Shown piece after piece: positions 10,986 through 21,864 of a stretch of 64,000 nucleotides of DNA (its first letter is position 1; each line of letters begins with the position of its first letter). This stretch comes from Brachypodium distachyon (lineage: Eukaryota; Streptophyta; Magnoliopsida; Poales; Poaceae). Both the position numbers and the translations under genes were made by a program. Below the pieces are notes generated by a model. That model saw nothing but the letters and a program-made list of their open reading frames with translations, searched no databases and had not been told where the DNA came from. The DNA is taken from positions 33,905,001 to 33,969,000 of the forward strand of contig NC_016131.3 in the NCBI RefSeq assembly GCF_000005505.3, read 5' to 3'.

Positions 10986-10993
10986 CTATATAC
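10986..10993 (-). promoter_or_regulatory. Probable TATA box of the ABA receptor gene
   Basis: On the minus strand the site reads GTATATAG, about 125 bases upstream of the chosen start codon, which leaves room for a 5' leader of ordinary length. Position and match support it; no transcription start is visible. Confidence 0.5.
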
Positions 10994-12360
10994 TGGGCTG
11001 GCAGGGCGATGCGGGGGGGAGGAGGCGATCCATCGACATCCATGCACGGGGGGATGGAGCTAAGCAAAGGCGCGGTTTACGAGGAAGCCGACAAGGAGAA
11101 ACTTTTTTCACTCCAGGATTGTACTGACCATGAATTGGTGCCAGCGTGCGTGTGCGTGTGGGTTTGGGGTTTGGGGAACAACGTCAACTTAATCATGGTT
11201 ACGGGGTGGGCTTGTCCATGTCACTGAGGCCACCAGCACGCTTCACTCGCAATGATCCGACCCGCTCGCACTTCTGGCCGGAAACACAAGTATAAATCTG
11301 GAGGATCACATGGGAAAGGAAGAAAAAAAAATCGTCATGACGAGTAACGTGTGATGGCTAGAATTTTTGATTTAGTGAACTTCATTTTTCATCCACTAGT
11401 TTACGTTTTGCGACACACAATCTATTCAGTTTAACAGAATGTTTACAAAATTTTAATATTTAAGCAAACTTGTGACATAAATTACTCCCTGTAATGCATG
11501 GATCCAATCATCTTCCTCCCAAATCACAATCCCAATCCCATTTGATCAATCAAAAAGGCAAAAATGCATGGTCAAGCCAAGCTTTCCCCTAACGATCCAA
11601 CAAGCTATATGTTCTGTCCGGTCATCGTTGTCTCGTCATAGCTCGTTGCCACCACTGCTAGCTCCTCTCTGCGCTCCGTTGCTTCCTCTAGCCTGCCTCC
11701 ATGACGCCTACGACATGCTAGCATGTGCGGAAAGAAGGGCGCGAGGAAGATGGAGAAGATATAGGCCGATGAGCGGACCTGACCTGTCATAATTCGAAAA
11801 ATAAGAGGAAAAACACTTGATGAGATAATTTGTATCACAAGTTTTTTTTTAATTTTGTTTAATGTTGAATGGGATAGATTGTGGGGCACAAAAATGGACT
11901 TCACTTTTTTTTTGTCAACGGGAATGTCGGTTCTCTCTTAAAAGGAGGATCATTAAACAATGAATACATATTCATCAATCAACAATTAAGATATGAGTCT
12001 TTTTTATGCTGGTAAAAAATTAACATAAAAAAGCAAAGTGATCTTGTATTTTAGGAATTTTATATTTAGTATCTAGCCTCGTATTGAGAGAGAGAGCATT
12101 CCAACCACTCATATGTATAAGAGAGAGAGCGCGCATTTCAACCACTCATACGTATAGGAATGGCCCTCTAACACACCTCTATTTTGAGACTTGAGAAAGA
12201 AGACAATATTTTGAGTTAAACATGGCTAGCTTATACATTTCCACACGCACAAAATTCATCAGCGCACATGATTAGAGGATACTATGTCATTAAGGATACT
12301 GTTTGGTTTCATGTATGTCTACACTCTTTTGTTTCCAGCATAACAATTTTAATACTCGTA
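10994..12360. other. Promoter-distal and intergenic DNA upstream of the ABA receptor
   Basis: No supported gene. A diverged 35-bp duplication occurs at about 12086-12157 (AGAGAGAGC...CCACTCATA(T/C)GTATA twice). At 11908 a T run followed by GTCAACGGGAATG looks like a LINE 3' tail remnant on the minus strand, without a visible target duplication. Confidence 0.3.
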
Positions 12361-12369
12361 TTTTATTTA

Positions 12370-13387
12370 GAGTAAAATACACCACTAGTCCATGAACTCG
12401 ATAAAAATGAACACTTTAATCCATGAACTCGGAAAACACACATTTCAACCCATAAACTGGGACTACCGTGTCACTTTATACAAAAACAGTTCGGCGAGGC
12501 TTAAACAAGCCATGTGGTCGCCACTCAGCTTCGGCCAGGACTGCGGGCTACTACTTGATTTTCTTAGAATTTATTTTGCAAAATCACCATGCCCGAGTCG
12601 CCCGTGAGTGGCAAGGCGGCCGCGCCCAGACGAGAATCTTGGGCCCCGAGAACCACACCGTTGCCGCCGCCGCCTCGCCAAAGATTGCTATCAAGCCCAC
12701 AATGTTCAATTTTGATGAGAGAACGCTGGTTAAGTGGTCGTCGGCGCGCAACATGACGTCGGCGTCCGTGAGGAAGAGCAACAGCGTGCTGCCCAGGCTG
12801 ATGACCAGGAAGAGGAGCTTCGCCATTGATAGAGGCGACCCTCCGCCTCCAAAAATCCCCAAGAGCCCGTTCCCAACTGTAAGGGTTGTGTAAGCAAGGC
12901 CATGCATTCATCCTTTTTTCCTTGTGATGTGAAGCTCAATGGAGCTAAACTATTCGTGGGTTTGTTTGTGCAGGAGAAGAGCTCGATGAGCTGTGCCGCG
13001 GCTAAGCCGCCTATGAGCCGGAGAGTCAGGGAAGGAGAACCCTCCTCACCGGTCTCCGACGACGACACCGCGACGTCAGCTAAGAGGCCGCCGTCGGCCG
13101 CTCGCTGGTGCCGGGGAAGCTCAACGCGCTCGGCAAGGTAGCAGCTCATGGTGACCCACCAGCATGGTGACTTTGAAAAAAAAAATCTGAGAAAATCGAG
13201 TAGCAGCCTGCTGTCCTAGGTGAAGCCGATGTGGCGGCCACGGGACGTATTTAAGCTTCGCCAAACCGTTTTTGGACTAAAGTGTCGCGGTAGTCCTAAT
13301 TTAAAGGTTTAAGTGGTGCGTTTTCCGAATTCGTTGACTAAAGTGTTCATTTTTCCCGATTTCATGGATTAATGATGTATTTTACTC
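12370..13387. mobile_element. Pack-MULE (non-autonomous Mutator-like element), 1018 bp, complete
   Basis: Perfect 9-bp target duplication TTTTATTTA at 12361-12369 and 13388-13396. Terminal inverted repeats begin GAGTAAAATAC and stay alignable for roughly 120-130 bp (left about 12370-12495, right about 13260-13387). The interior is GC-rich and has no transposase. Instead it carries host-like gene pieces, which defines a Pack-MULE. At 12960-12975 TTTGTTTGTGCAG directly before GAGAAGAGC looks like a plus-strand splice acceptor, and CTCGGCAAG/GTAGC at about 13132-13139 a donor, so at least one captured piece seems to include intron boundaries. Confidence 0.9.
12584..12907 (-). pseudogene. Captured gene fragment inside the Pack-MULE, unknown product
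   Basis: A 107-codon frame with an internal methionine beginning MAKLLFLVISLGSTLLLFLT, which looks like a signal peptide or membrane segment, followed by a second hydrophobic stretch (LNIVGLIAIFG). I do not recognise the parent gene. The frame lies inside a transposon with splice-like sites on the opposite strand, so it may be a 5' exon copy from a secreted or membrane protein gene. It could also be chance. Confidence 0.3.
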
Positions 13388-13396
13388 TTTTATTTA

Positions 13397-13734
13397 TTAT
13401 TAGAATCAATTTGACTCATCATTCTTAAATGAACTTTTACGCCCCCACACCCCAAACACACAAACCACCCTACTCTTTTTTCTGCACTTTGAAACGTTCC
13501 GCAACTGACTTGAGGAGAAACAGAGCCATACGGGGGCGCAGTGTCATTTTCTCATTCTCCTCCATGTGCGTGTGTTTAGTACCTTGGACTTTGGTACTCA
13601 ACTTGTATGTCCAAATCTAAAATGAAAAGGTACCTTGAACTTTGGTACACACTTGTCTTCATTGAAAACTCACTTTGGACCCTATGGTGATTTGGAATAT
13701 GGTTGGACCATGTTGTCAGCACGCACACAAGGTA
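13397..13734. other. Intergenic DNA without supported gene
   Basis: Nothing recognisable beyond short chance frames. Confidence 0.3.
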
Positions 13735-13962
13735 CTCCCTCCATTCTTATTATAGCTCATATAACTTTGTGTAGTACTTCTTTTTTTTTCTTTTGTGGGG
13801 AAAGTTTGTGTACTTCAACCAAAACAAATCCTTGTGTTTTAGTACTTAGTCATTCCTATTAGCTTAGAAGTAATGAGTGTGAATAGTTATAGGCTAGAAG
13901 CTACCGAACTATATAAGAAACGAATTGGAAAAAAAAAGAGCTATATGCAGGAATGGATGGAA
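13735..13962. mobile_element. Stowaway-like MITE, about 228 bp
   Basis: The left end CTCCCTCCATTCTTATTATA plus GCTCATAT pairs imperfectly with the right end, whose reverse complement reads TTCCATCCATTCCTGCATAT plus AGCTC. TA is at 13733-13734 and 13963-13964. Diverged arms mean an old insertion. Confidence 0.5.
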
Positions 13963-13964
13963 TA

Positions 13965-14690
13965 AGTGATTATCGAAGTTTGATGGAAAGGTCTAGTGAA
14001 GAAAACGGGATGACTTTAGGTTATCTAGAACCCAAAATAGACTATTCTTCTTTTACATGTTGAAATAAATGCATAATTCATGAAAAGAAAATCCAATCGA
14101 ATTGAAAGTTCAGTGTTTTCTACTTATATGTCTTCCTAAAATTATTTTTTCTTCTAAATGTTGCTCACCAAATTGCCCATGTTGTCAGAAACTTCGTGTG
14201 CTGCATTGGCATTGGCAAAACCATCCAAATCATACTTTACGTCATGAAAACCACCTTAAGTAAAAAAACTGAACAGGTTTCACAAGGTGAGGATTCGAAA
14301 TAGTGTTTATTTATTTTGTGTTCAACCAACACTTGGACAAAAATCCAGGCTTTTTTCCTCTCGATTATTAATTTCTCTCCAACATGAAACTAAAATTTGT
14401 TTAAATTTGAAGAGGTTTATTTTAGGCGCTGAATTTTGGTGCGAGATCATCCGCTCCATTTGTTCAGTTCCGATGGACGTTGGAACACTAGAGGTAGTGA
14501 AGGCATGCGAATGGCAGTATTTTTACTATTATAAAGGTGTCAACCTGTGGTGATGGTCTGGCACTTATTAATTTCCACCACATATTGACATGAAAGCAAC
14601 TAAGAGCAAGAACAACGTGGGAAGTCTAGCAACCTGAGAGAAGAACCGATGCTAAGAAACAAAAATCTGGTCCAATGTACAAGTTTTTTT
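13965..14690. other. Intergenic DNA without supported gene
   Basis: AT-rich. An 88-codon frame at 14287-14553 has no recognisable feature. Confidence 0.25.
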
Positions 14691-14930
14691 ACTACCTCCG
14701 TCCAACAATAGGGGGCGTATTAGCTTTCCTTTGGCCAATGCTTTAACCATATATTACTCTATCAATATATAATTATATTATATAGATTCATATCCATTAT
14801 ATTCCTACCCAAGAATATTTGCTTATGGTAATGATTTTGATCACATTAGTCATATATTCGTTAAGTAATTTATGGTCAGAGACTTAGTCAACCAAATCCT
14901 AATATGCCTCCTATTGTTGGACGGAGGGAG
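14691..14930. mobile_element. Stowaway-like MITE, 240 bp
   Basis: The left arm CTACCTCCGTCCAACAATAG pairs with the right arm CTATTGTTGGACGGAGGGAG. TA lies at 14689-14690 and 14931-14932. The interior is AT-rich and non-coding. Confidence 0.75.
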
Positions 14931-14939
14931 TAGCATCTG

Positions 14940-15451
14940 TTTTGGGACCCACCGGTCAGAAATCCTCCACCATCTTCCTCCCGTTTCCACGTTTCCTCCC
15001 CCAGCCTTCCTCCCCGATTCTTTCCCCAACTACGACAATCCCCAAAATACGGACCTCGTCAGATCCCGATTCGCTGCCTCTTCCTCCCGTACGAGATGGT
15101 GACGAGGCCGGAGACGAGGCTCTCGGCCACCGGAGTCGGGCGCCTGGACTACGGCGCAATCTCACGCTCGAGCGATGGCCGGAATTGCACGCCCGGAGCT
15201 GCGCCTGTGCCTCCACGCACCGGCGACGACCCTCACGTAGGTGGCGGCGACGGAACCCCATGACTTCCCTTCCGTTCTCCTCTCCGAAGTCCTCTCCTGC
15301 CGCTGCTCCCTCCCCCATGCCATCTGGATCTGCGTGCGGCGACGTCGAGGTGCTTGATGGCAAGGGGCTGGAGAAAGAGGGACGAGGAAGGAGGCGCTCG
15401 GGGTGGGACCTACCAGGTCAACTATCCACTAGAATCGGTGCAAGTAGTTGA
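14940..15451. other. GC-rich island, possible decayed or captured first exon
   Basis: Composition turns GC-rich with frames open on both strands (169 codons plus, 135 codons minus). The start resembles a C/T-rich grass 5' leader and then runs into an R, G and P-rich translation. No domain is recognisable. It is either a remnant of a host gene or a captured fragment; I do not annotate a product. Confidence 0.25.
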
Positions 15452-15897
15452 TCCGATTCCACAAAAAATTTCTTAGCTAGCACTGCTCCAATGGCTAGAA
15501 GCGGTGCCTGGATTGGTTTTCCTCTTCTTAACTATGGTTGTTGACCAATGTTGTGCATGCTCTAAGGGCATCCTCAACAGCAAAGGAGGAAGTACCGCTA
15601 CTTAGCTTTCTTCTCTTTCCTATCCTTTTTTCTCTCTCTTCAATCAATCATTTATCAAAGTAACTTTTCAGCTTGGACCCACATGACATACTCATTTCTT
15701 CATTAAACTATCTTCTCATATTCATGGTCCTTGTGCCAAGATTGTTACTTCTGCAGCAAGCATACCACCTCTTCATCTTTTCGCTCCACCTCAGCCAAAA
15801 AGTAGGAAAGAGACTCTAAGCATCTGCTGATACCCCTTATTGATGCACGCATGATTAAAATCTGTATAGATCTCAGTATTAGAGTAATTTTCGTCGC
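15452..15897. other. Intergenic DNA without supported gene
   Basis: Pyrimidine-rich at 15600-15660, otherwise unremarkable. It ends at the target duplication of the LINE that follows. Confidence 0.3.
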
Positions 15898-16469
15898 GGC
15901 ACACGGGCTTTTTTTTTTAGATAAAAGGCAGTTGCCCAGTTCCATTTCAACGAAACGAAACCAGCATTCAGTTAAGGTCCATTACAACCATATCAGGCAG
16001 GATGAAAAGCTATAAGAAGCATTAACAGGAGACAAAAGAAAGACAGCTGCAGAGAGCCAGAACAGGCTAAGTAATCATCGAAGCTTCAAAACAGCTTCAG
16101 TCCCATCTTCGTCTCGTTCAGTGTAGGGGTTCCCGGGCCTGTTAGCAGCATGCGTCTCTTCTTGATCACCGAAGTCAGGGAACCTCCGACGATTTGATCT
16201 CCAGTAACAACAAGCATTTGTCCCAGATCACAATATCTCTCCTCGGGCATAACGGCTTCCAACGCTTTAGCAAGCGCATCAATCGCTTCCACAGGACCTG
16301 TACATTGAGCCATACATGTCGAGCAAATAGCAGGTCATTACAAAATTTCCACAAGGTCCACATAAGTCCAGCAGTGAACATGTTGAGTACTCCATTCCTT
16401 TTATTACATAACCAGTAGGTGGCCATATTTTCAAAGGTTTCAGCATTAGTTCAGATAGATCTCGAAGCA

Positions 16470-16880
16470 TCAGTCTCGCAACCACACAATCAAAGAACAT
16501 ATTTTGTCAGGAACATGTTGCCGTTTACAAAGGTTGTCTCTAGTAAGAAGTTTATTATTGCTTAAAAGCCAAAGAAACATATGTATCCTGGGGGGTATAG
16601 GTATCTGCCATAGAGATGGTACATAAACTGGCATTACTCCCCTACAATTAACTACATCATAGAGGGACTGGGAAGTGTAAATGCCAGAGCCGTGCAGTTT
16701 CCAAATAAGTTGGTCATTCTCCTCAGTCAGTTCAACACTGGAGAGGATCTGAGACAAAGTGTCCCACTGTTCTACTAAGCGAGGTCCAAAGTTTCTTCTG
16801 AAAGAGAGTATTATGACTTGGCCATCCCAAACCTCAGCTAAAGTAGCCATCTGTTCATTACAGATGTAATACAAATCCAA
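16470..16880 (-). pseudogene. LINE C-terminal zinc-binding RT tail
   Basis: Contains WKLHGSGIYTSQSLYDVV and IPIPPRIHMFLWLLSNNKLL with RDNLCKRQHVPDKICSL, the zf-RVT type region that follows reverse transcriptase in plant LINEs. It overlaps the RT frame in another phase, so a frameshift has occurred. Shorter continuation frames (LMWTLWKFCNDLLF) run to about 16180. Confidence 0.75.
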
Positions 16881-18004
16881 AACTGGATAGCTAAACTAGA
16901 TCCACCAAACCATTGGTTTACCCCAAAGCGAATGGATCTACCATTGCCAGCCAGCCACTGGTATCCCAGTTTAGCTGCCTTGCAAGCCCACTGCACTCCT
17001 TGCCAAAAAGAGGAGCCCGTTTGATCATCACAGGCAAAGATATTAGGGTTGGAAGCATCATATTTATAATCAATTATTTGCTTCCATGGTCGATTGGAGT
17101 CTTGCATATATCTTTTGATCAAGGAGGAGAGAAGAGAGACATTCAGGTCTCTGAGATTAGGTATCCCGAGTCCTCCATATTCTTTCTTCATCGCCATCAT
17201 CTCCCAGTTGGCAAGATGATACTTTCTATGTCCTTCGTTGTCCCACAAACAATGGGCCATTTTGGAATTGATTGCCTGGATAGCCCAGCTAGGAAATTTG
17301 ATAAAGGAAAGTAAGTATATAGGAATACTAGCAAGGCATGCCCTGATTAGAACAAGTCTACCTCCATAGGAGAGTAGCCTGCCTCTCCAGCCAGCAGCTC
17401 TCTTAATGACCTTATCAATAACTGGTTGCAGATCTTCTTTCTTGAGTTTGCTATGGTGGAGGGGCACACCTAAATAGGTGATTGGCAAGGAGCTGGGTTT
17501 ACAACCAAAAATTTGTGATAGGGAATTAATGTCCCCTTGCTCCAGGTTGATGGGAATAAGATCAGACTTGTGATAGTTTATTTTCATTCCTGAGATTTGT
17601 TCATAGAGAGTGAGGATCCATTTAAGATTCGGTGCCATAATCTGATCATTTTTAAGGAAAATCAAAGTATCATCTGCATATTGCAGACTAATAATACCAC
17701 CTGGAGAAAAATTGGCAAGGAGACAAGATATTAGGGAGTTGGCAGCAGCTTTGGAAAGCATTCTGGTGAATACATCAGCTACTAAATTAAAGAGCAAGGG
17801 GGATAAGGGATCTCCTTGTCTTAAACCTTTTCCAGTTTCAAAATAGCCACTTTCAGAATCATTCATCCTAATACCAACAGATCCCCTAAAGATGAGATTG
17901 TGGATTTTCCTTCTCCAGTTCAGGCTAAATCCTCTACTGGTAAGCATGCTATCAAGGAATTCCCAGTTCACTCTATCGTAAGCTTTTTCATAGTCTAATT
18001 TCAA
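16838..18004 (-). pseudogene. LINE reverse transcriptase domain
   Basis: A 388-codon frame covering most of a non-LTR reverse transcriptase: KLDYEKAYDRVNW (first catalytic Asp), GLRQGDPLSPLLFNL, the active-site QYADDTLIF, then GVPLHHSKLK and WRGRLLSYGGRLVLI of the thumb region. It carries on from the frame at 18001-18429 after a frame change near 18001-18004. The catalytic YADD is intact but the protein as a whole is broken. Confidence 0.9.
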
Positions 18005-18429
18005 CGGGATTCCAGTTTCTTTTTTTTTTGGTATATCTCATGAATAACTTCATGGGCAGTGACCACACTGTCAAGTATGTATCTTCCTTTAATGAAGGCT
18101 GTTTGATTTATGGAAATTAATCTATCGGCACAACAGTTCATTCTAATAGTGCAAACTTTAGCAAAAAATTTGAAGCTACAATTGGTCGAGGCAATGGGTC
18201 TGTATTTTTTGAAAGAAGTGGCATCTGACTCCTTGGGGATAAGTGTAATCATAGCATAGTTCAATCTATACAAGTCTGCCTTGTTACAGTTAAAGTCTTT
18301 AAATAATCTTAACAGGTCACCTTTTATTGTATCCCAAAACTTCTGGTAAAACAGAAAAGGAAAGCCATATGGGCCAGGAGCTCCTTCAGCATAAGAGGTG
18401 AAAACAACTTCCTTAACCATTTTCTTCAT
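18001..18429 (-). pseudogene. LINE reverse transcriptase, N-terminal part
   Basis: Contains EGAPGPYGFPFLFYQKFW, MITLIPKE and RPIASTNCSFKFFAKV, which are RT blocks before the first catalytic motif, and NQTAFIKGRYILDSV. Upstream codons (minus strand, 18430-18545) still read as LINE sequence (AVDFYKKLFGPEEK) but a stop interrupts them. A frameshift separates this from the rest of the RT domain. Confidence 0.85.
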
Positions 18430-18559
18430 CAGTAACTAAGTCTTCAGAATTTCAGAAATTATTATCCAGACTAATGTCCAGCTTTTCTTCTGGTCCAAAC
18501 AGTTTCTTGTAGAAGTCAACTGCCAATTGCAACATGGATGCTACCATAGGAGCATAAAC

Positions 18560-18791
18560 ATATAGGCTGCTCAGAAAAATACAAACAAAGTCTCATTGCT
18601 GAATATGACTGTTTGGACATTCTATCTGAATCTCAACCTCCGCTTTCAGATGAGAAAAATAGATGTACCATTATTAAATCTGAATTAAATGCTATCTGGA
18701 AAATGGAGGAAATTAAGGCCAGACAAAGATCTGAAGAAAAGAACATTTTAGAAGGCGACAAAAACACATCTTATTTTCATGCCATATTTTT
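18560..18791 (+). pseudogene. Inverted 5' segment of the LINE (pre-RT region)
   Basis: Plus-strand codons from about 18570 read [20 protein letters not shown] and end [18 protein letters not shown], the conserved linker between endonuclease and reverse transcriptase in plant L1-type elements. Homology stops exactly at the right target duplication (18792). The right end is the 3'-most part of this segment, as twin priming predicts. Confidence 0.8.
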
Positions 18792-18802
18792 GGCACACGG
18801 GC

Positions 18803-19770
18803 ACAGCGAAAGATGCATGTGCCGTATCTGAAAGAACAAAAGGATGGAGTTGCATGTGCCGCGGGCGGGGCGGAGCGGGGGCGGGGGGCCAGGCGCGCGG
18901 CTACCGAGAAGTCCATTCCCAAAGCTCCCAGCAGCGCCGCCAGTTGTTAGTTGTCCCACACGGCGTCCATGCCCGATCTCTCTGCATGCATGCGTAGGCC
19001 TCTTTGGAACGTAGCAGCTTCTCTCTCACCTCACCCAACACGGCAGTACCCTATCCTTTCTCTCCATCGACCTCTCTGCAATTTGCAGGCAGGGGAGGGG
19101 CGGGCGGTCCTATCGGGACGGGACAAGCGTGCAGGGCTGATTTGGACGCAGCTGGTAAGAGATGAACAAGATCAGGTGTGGAGCGCAGCACTCATGGATG
19201 CATGTAAAGAAAACGGACAACAACCTGGTTCCAGCTCCGAGCCCCTGAGCGGCACTTGGATGGATGTATGTACTTCTCTCGATGAATCCATCGATCTGGC
19301 TTCGTTTTTCTCCGCGCGCCGTTGCGGAATTTGGCGCCGCGCGACTCATGGCCCCTCGTCCGATCCTCAGCTGGTGCGGCTCATACGTACTCCAGTACTC
19401 AGGCCGACGACCTACAAGCCGTCTGCGTTTTGTTTTGGCCTGGCCTGGCCTGCAGACGGACGCTACGGCGCACGCGCCTCGCCCCCGGTTTGGAAGTTGC
19501 AGTTATAATCTTGCAATGGATGGTTTCTCCTGGCGGGAAAAAAGAAAACCTTAGTATAGCTCGGTTGAAACCGGTGTACGAATGTTCGAAAGCCCCAAAC
19601 TGATGTTTCGGTAGAAAAACGAAACACTCTACAAGGCTTGATGGAGTTACTAATCGCTGGTCCACCCTTGGGACTGTTTTGCAGGTTTATTTTTGTTCTG
19701 GTTCCTTTCTTCAGCGTGTGTGTGCATGCTGCTGTAAATTTCAGACTTAATTGCAAACTGTCTAGTATAA
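18803..19770. other. GC-rich intergenic stretch without recognisable gene
   Basis: Frames on both strands reach 185 codons at 18951-19508 but the translations have no motif, signal or domain I recognise. It could be the remains of a host promoter and first exon interrupted by the LINE; that is speculation. Confidence 0.25.
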
Positions 19771-19775
19771 GTTTG

Positions 19776-19851
19776 CACTAAATACTTGTCGCTGTTTTAG
19801 TACGTATAAGTTTGCACTAAAACAGTGACAATTATTTAGGAACGGATGGAG
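19776..19851. mobile_element. Truncated Stowaway-like MITE
   Basis: The palindrome TAAATACTTGTCGCTGTTTT with AAAACAGTGACAATTATTTA ends on the right in GGAACGGATGGAG followed by TA (19852-19853). The matching CTCC-type left end is missing. Confidence 0.55.
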
Positions 19852-19853
19852 TA

Positions 19854-20360
19854 TATTGAAGGAAGTGCTGAACAAAGAGTCACCCAATCATGACCCTGAC
19901 TCCCTACAGTCAAATCTCTTCTTGTGGCTACCTGTGTGGCGAGTTTGCAATACCACCGACCCTTAACATTGGGGCCAACCATTCATAAACGGCATCAAAC
20001 TAGGCAAAGAAACATATTTGGGTTTTTTATATTGATAACTCAAAAGTTTGTGATCTTTAGAGAGAGAGAGAGAAAATCTGTGGACTGTGATAACTACGTA
20101 ATCGTTCTGAACTAGTGATTTTTGTAATTATACACAACGAAAATTGAATACCAAAGGAGAAAAAGGTTAGAAAAAAAAAGAAGAAGCAACATGAAGTAAC
20201 CAACAACGCATATGGCAACGTTGGTGACGGGGAACAAGGTTTGGTGATGGGGAACAAGGTTTTGTTCACATCAGTAGCAAATTAGGAACCCTTCATTAGA
20301 TCATATAAGAGTTACACATGCACTAGACAAGGTATAAGAAAACTATGAGGATAATTTAAC
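19854..20360. other. Intergenic DNA without supported gene
   Basis: A (GA)n stretch lies at about 20059-20072. GGTGACGGGGAACAAGGTTT and GGTGATGGGGAACAAGGTTT are two adjacent copies of a 21-bp unit at about 20222-20263. Confidence 0.4.
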
Positions 20361-20375
20361 CAACCATTATCTGGA

Positions 20376-20948
20376 ATTTTTTTGTTTGTGAGAAGGCCAA
20401 GGCCATATATTAAATCAACCAACCCTTACAGAACCATCTTTAAAGTAAATGAAAATTACACTTAACTTCTTGTGGGTAAACGTCGTTGTCTTCCTCCTAC
20501 ACTCGCCGGTGGCGCACTGTGAGCTCGATGCTGCCTCTGGACCTTCGAACCACGTTGGAGCCAGCAAAACGTAGTTGACGTAGCAGTCAAGAAGTCGTCG
20601 GTCGGAGCCAGAAGACGCCGGTGACAGTGATATCTGCAAAACACAAACACAAACTTAGATCCACCACTCTAGAAGAGCAGCAACCAAACGTCCCGTAATC
20701 CTCAACACCACTGGTGAGATCGCCGTCGATGAGGTGGATGAGGAATTGGAAAAACCTTATTCTTGATCCGCACATTGCCACCGAAGCTTCGCTGCCAGTT
20801 GACCAAACACTAACTTTTGAAGACCTAGTAAAGCACCAACGTAGGAGTTACAAGCAGAGGAGGTAGGAACGTTGCCGGAGGACGGATGCGAACTGGCTGC
20901 TGGCGGCTAGGGCACGGGAGGCAGGAGACGGGACGTGAAAAAACGATT
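20376..20948 (-). mobile_element. Short non-autonomous LINE-like retroelement, 573 bp
   Basis: Flanked by a 15-bp target duplication with one mismatch: CAACCATTATCTGGA at 20361-20375 and CAACCATTATCCGGA at 20949-20963. Read on the minus strand, it opens with a GC- and pyrimidine-rich leader, has no reverse transcriptase, and ends in TTAATATATGGCCTTGGCC and an A-rich tail (T run at 20377-20383). The tail resembles LINE 3' ends, so it was probably moved by LINE machinery in trans. It is too long for a classical tRNA-derived SINE and no A/B box is evident. Confidence 0.65.
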
Positions 20949-20963
20949 CAACCATTATCCGGA

Positions 20964-21140
20964 TTATGCATTAGAGTATTTCTGTAACTCATTAGCTAGA
21001 AAATTCAGCTCTCCGCGATAGTGTTCAAAAGTTGCTTCAACAAACTCATGAGCCGTCTGGGATAACTTCTTCATTTATATGTCGTCTCCGCTCCCACCAA
21101 ATATACCACACGCCAAATAGCAGTAATTGGTATGCCCCTC
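20964..21140 (-). pseudogene. Older LINE 3' coding fragment
   Basis: The minus strand reads LLFGVWYIWWERRRHINEEV, like the WxIWxERNRR block near the C terminus of plant LINE ORF2. It is broken by stops and was interrupted by the 573-bp retroelement next to it. Confidence 0.45.
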
Positions 21141-21864
21141 TGTCCCGAAATAGTTTGCAGCCTAAGGAAAACATTAGCTAAGAGGAGGGATTTTGACGTG
21201 GGTTAGACAAGGAAATTCTTTGTCCTCGTTTTTTTATGTGAAATCATGAGAGATTTTCTTAGACCACGTCGAGTGTGCCACATTTACAACAAACTAAAGC
21301 CAAGAGTTTCTTTAAGCAAGGTTTAAAGTTCATTTGTACAAATTAAATTTCCGTACCCAAAAAAAGGACTGAAATTTTCAGAAAATATTTCAGACTCTGA
21401 TGCTTGAAATTCCACAAAAAATTGAGCACAACATAGTTTTTTCCATCACAAGTTAATTAGTCGGTTCTCATTCAAAAGAGAAAAATGCCACACTAGATTT
21501 TAGGATAGCGCAAGTTTACATAAACTGCTTTTTTCTAGGCTCAAATTATAGTCAATCTGAAGGTCGTTGAAATTTTGAACATTGGCTTAGCACCGGTGCC
21601 TAACACTACAGAACGTCGATGCTTGGATAAAAAGGCAGGAATAGGTGCTTCTGCTTGCTCCGGAGCAACTGACACCTCCGGCAATAAAATACTGCATCCG
21701 TCTAGGTATCAAAGATCTCTCTTGAAAAATGATACAGCAAAATAGATTAAATGTGGATTTAATGTTGAAAACACTAGTGTCAATTCAACAATGACTCAAT
21801 GCATGGAAATGAAGTGTCAATGCAACAATGACTCAATGCATGCAAATGAATTAATGTTTAAGTA
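21141..21864. other. Intergenic DNA without supported gene
   Basis: AT-rich, no motif. A local duplication (GTCAATTCAACAATGACTCA / GTCAATGCAACAATGACTCA) occurs at about 21779-21840. Confidence 0.4.

Larger units (their letters stand above)
15909..18791 (-). mobile_element. L1-type LINE insertion, 5'-truncated and 5'-inverted
   Basis: An 11-bp target duplication GGCACACGGGC flanks the insertion (15898-15908 and 18792-18802). A run of ten T at 15909-15918 is the poly(A) tail of a minus-strand element. From there to about 18550 the minus strand encodes reverse transcriptase and the C-terminal zinc-finger region. From about 18570 to 18791 the plus strand encodes the segment that normally lies just upstream of the RT, so the 5' part is inverted. 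This is the arrangement produced by twin priming during target-primed reverse transcription. The endonuclease is absent. Confidence 0.9.

Noticed and set aside
9989..11047. 352-codon minus-strand frame covering the ABA receptor
   Set aside because: It is the receptor region read in another phase; translation is A/R/G-rich, whereas the overlapping frame gives a clear PYL protein.
18951..19508. 185-codon frame as a coding exon
   Set aside because: No motif, no splice context, and competing frames on both strands. Left as an unknown GC-rich stretch.
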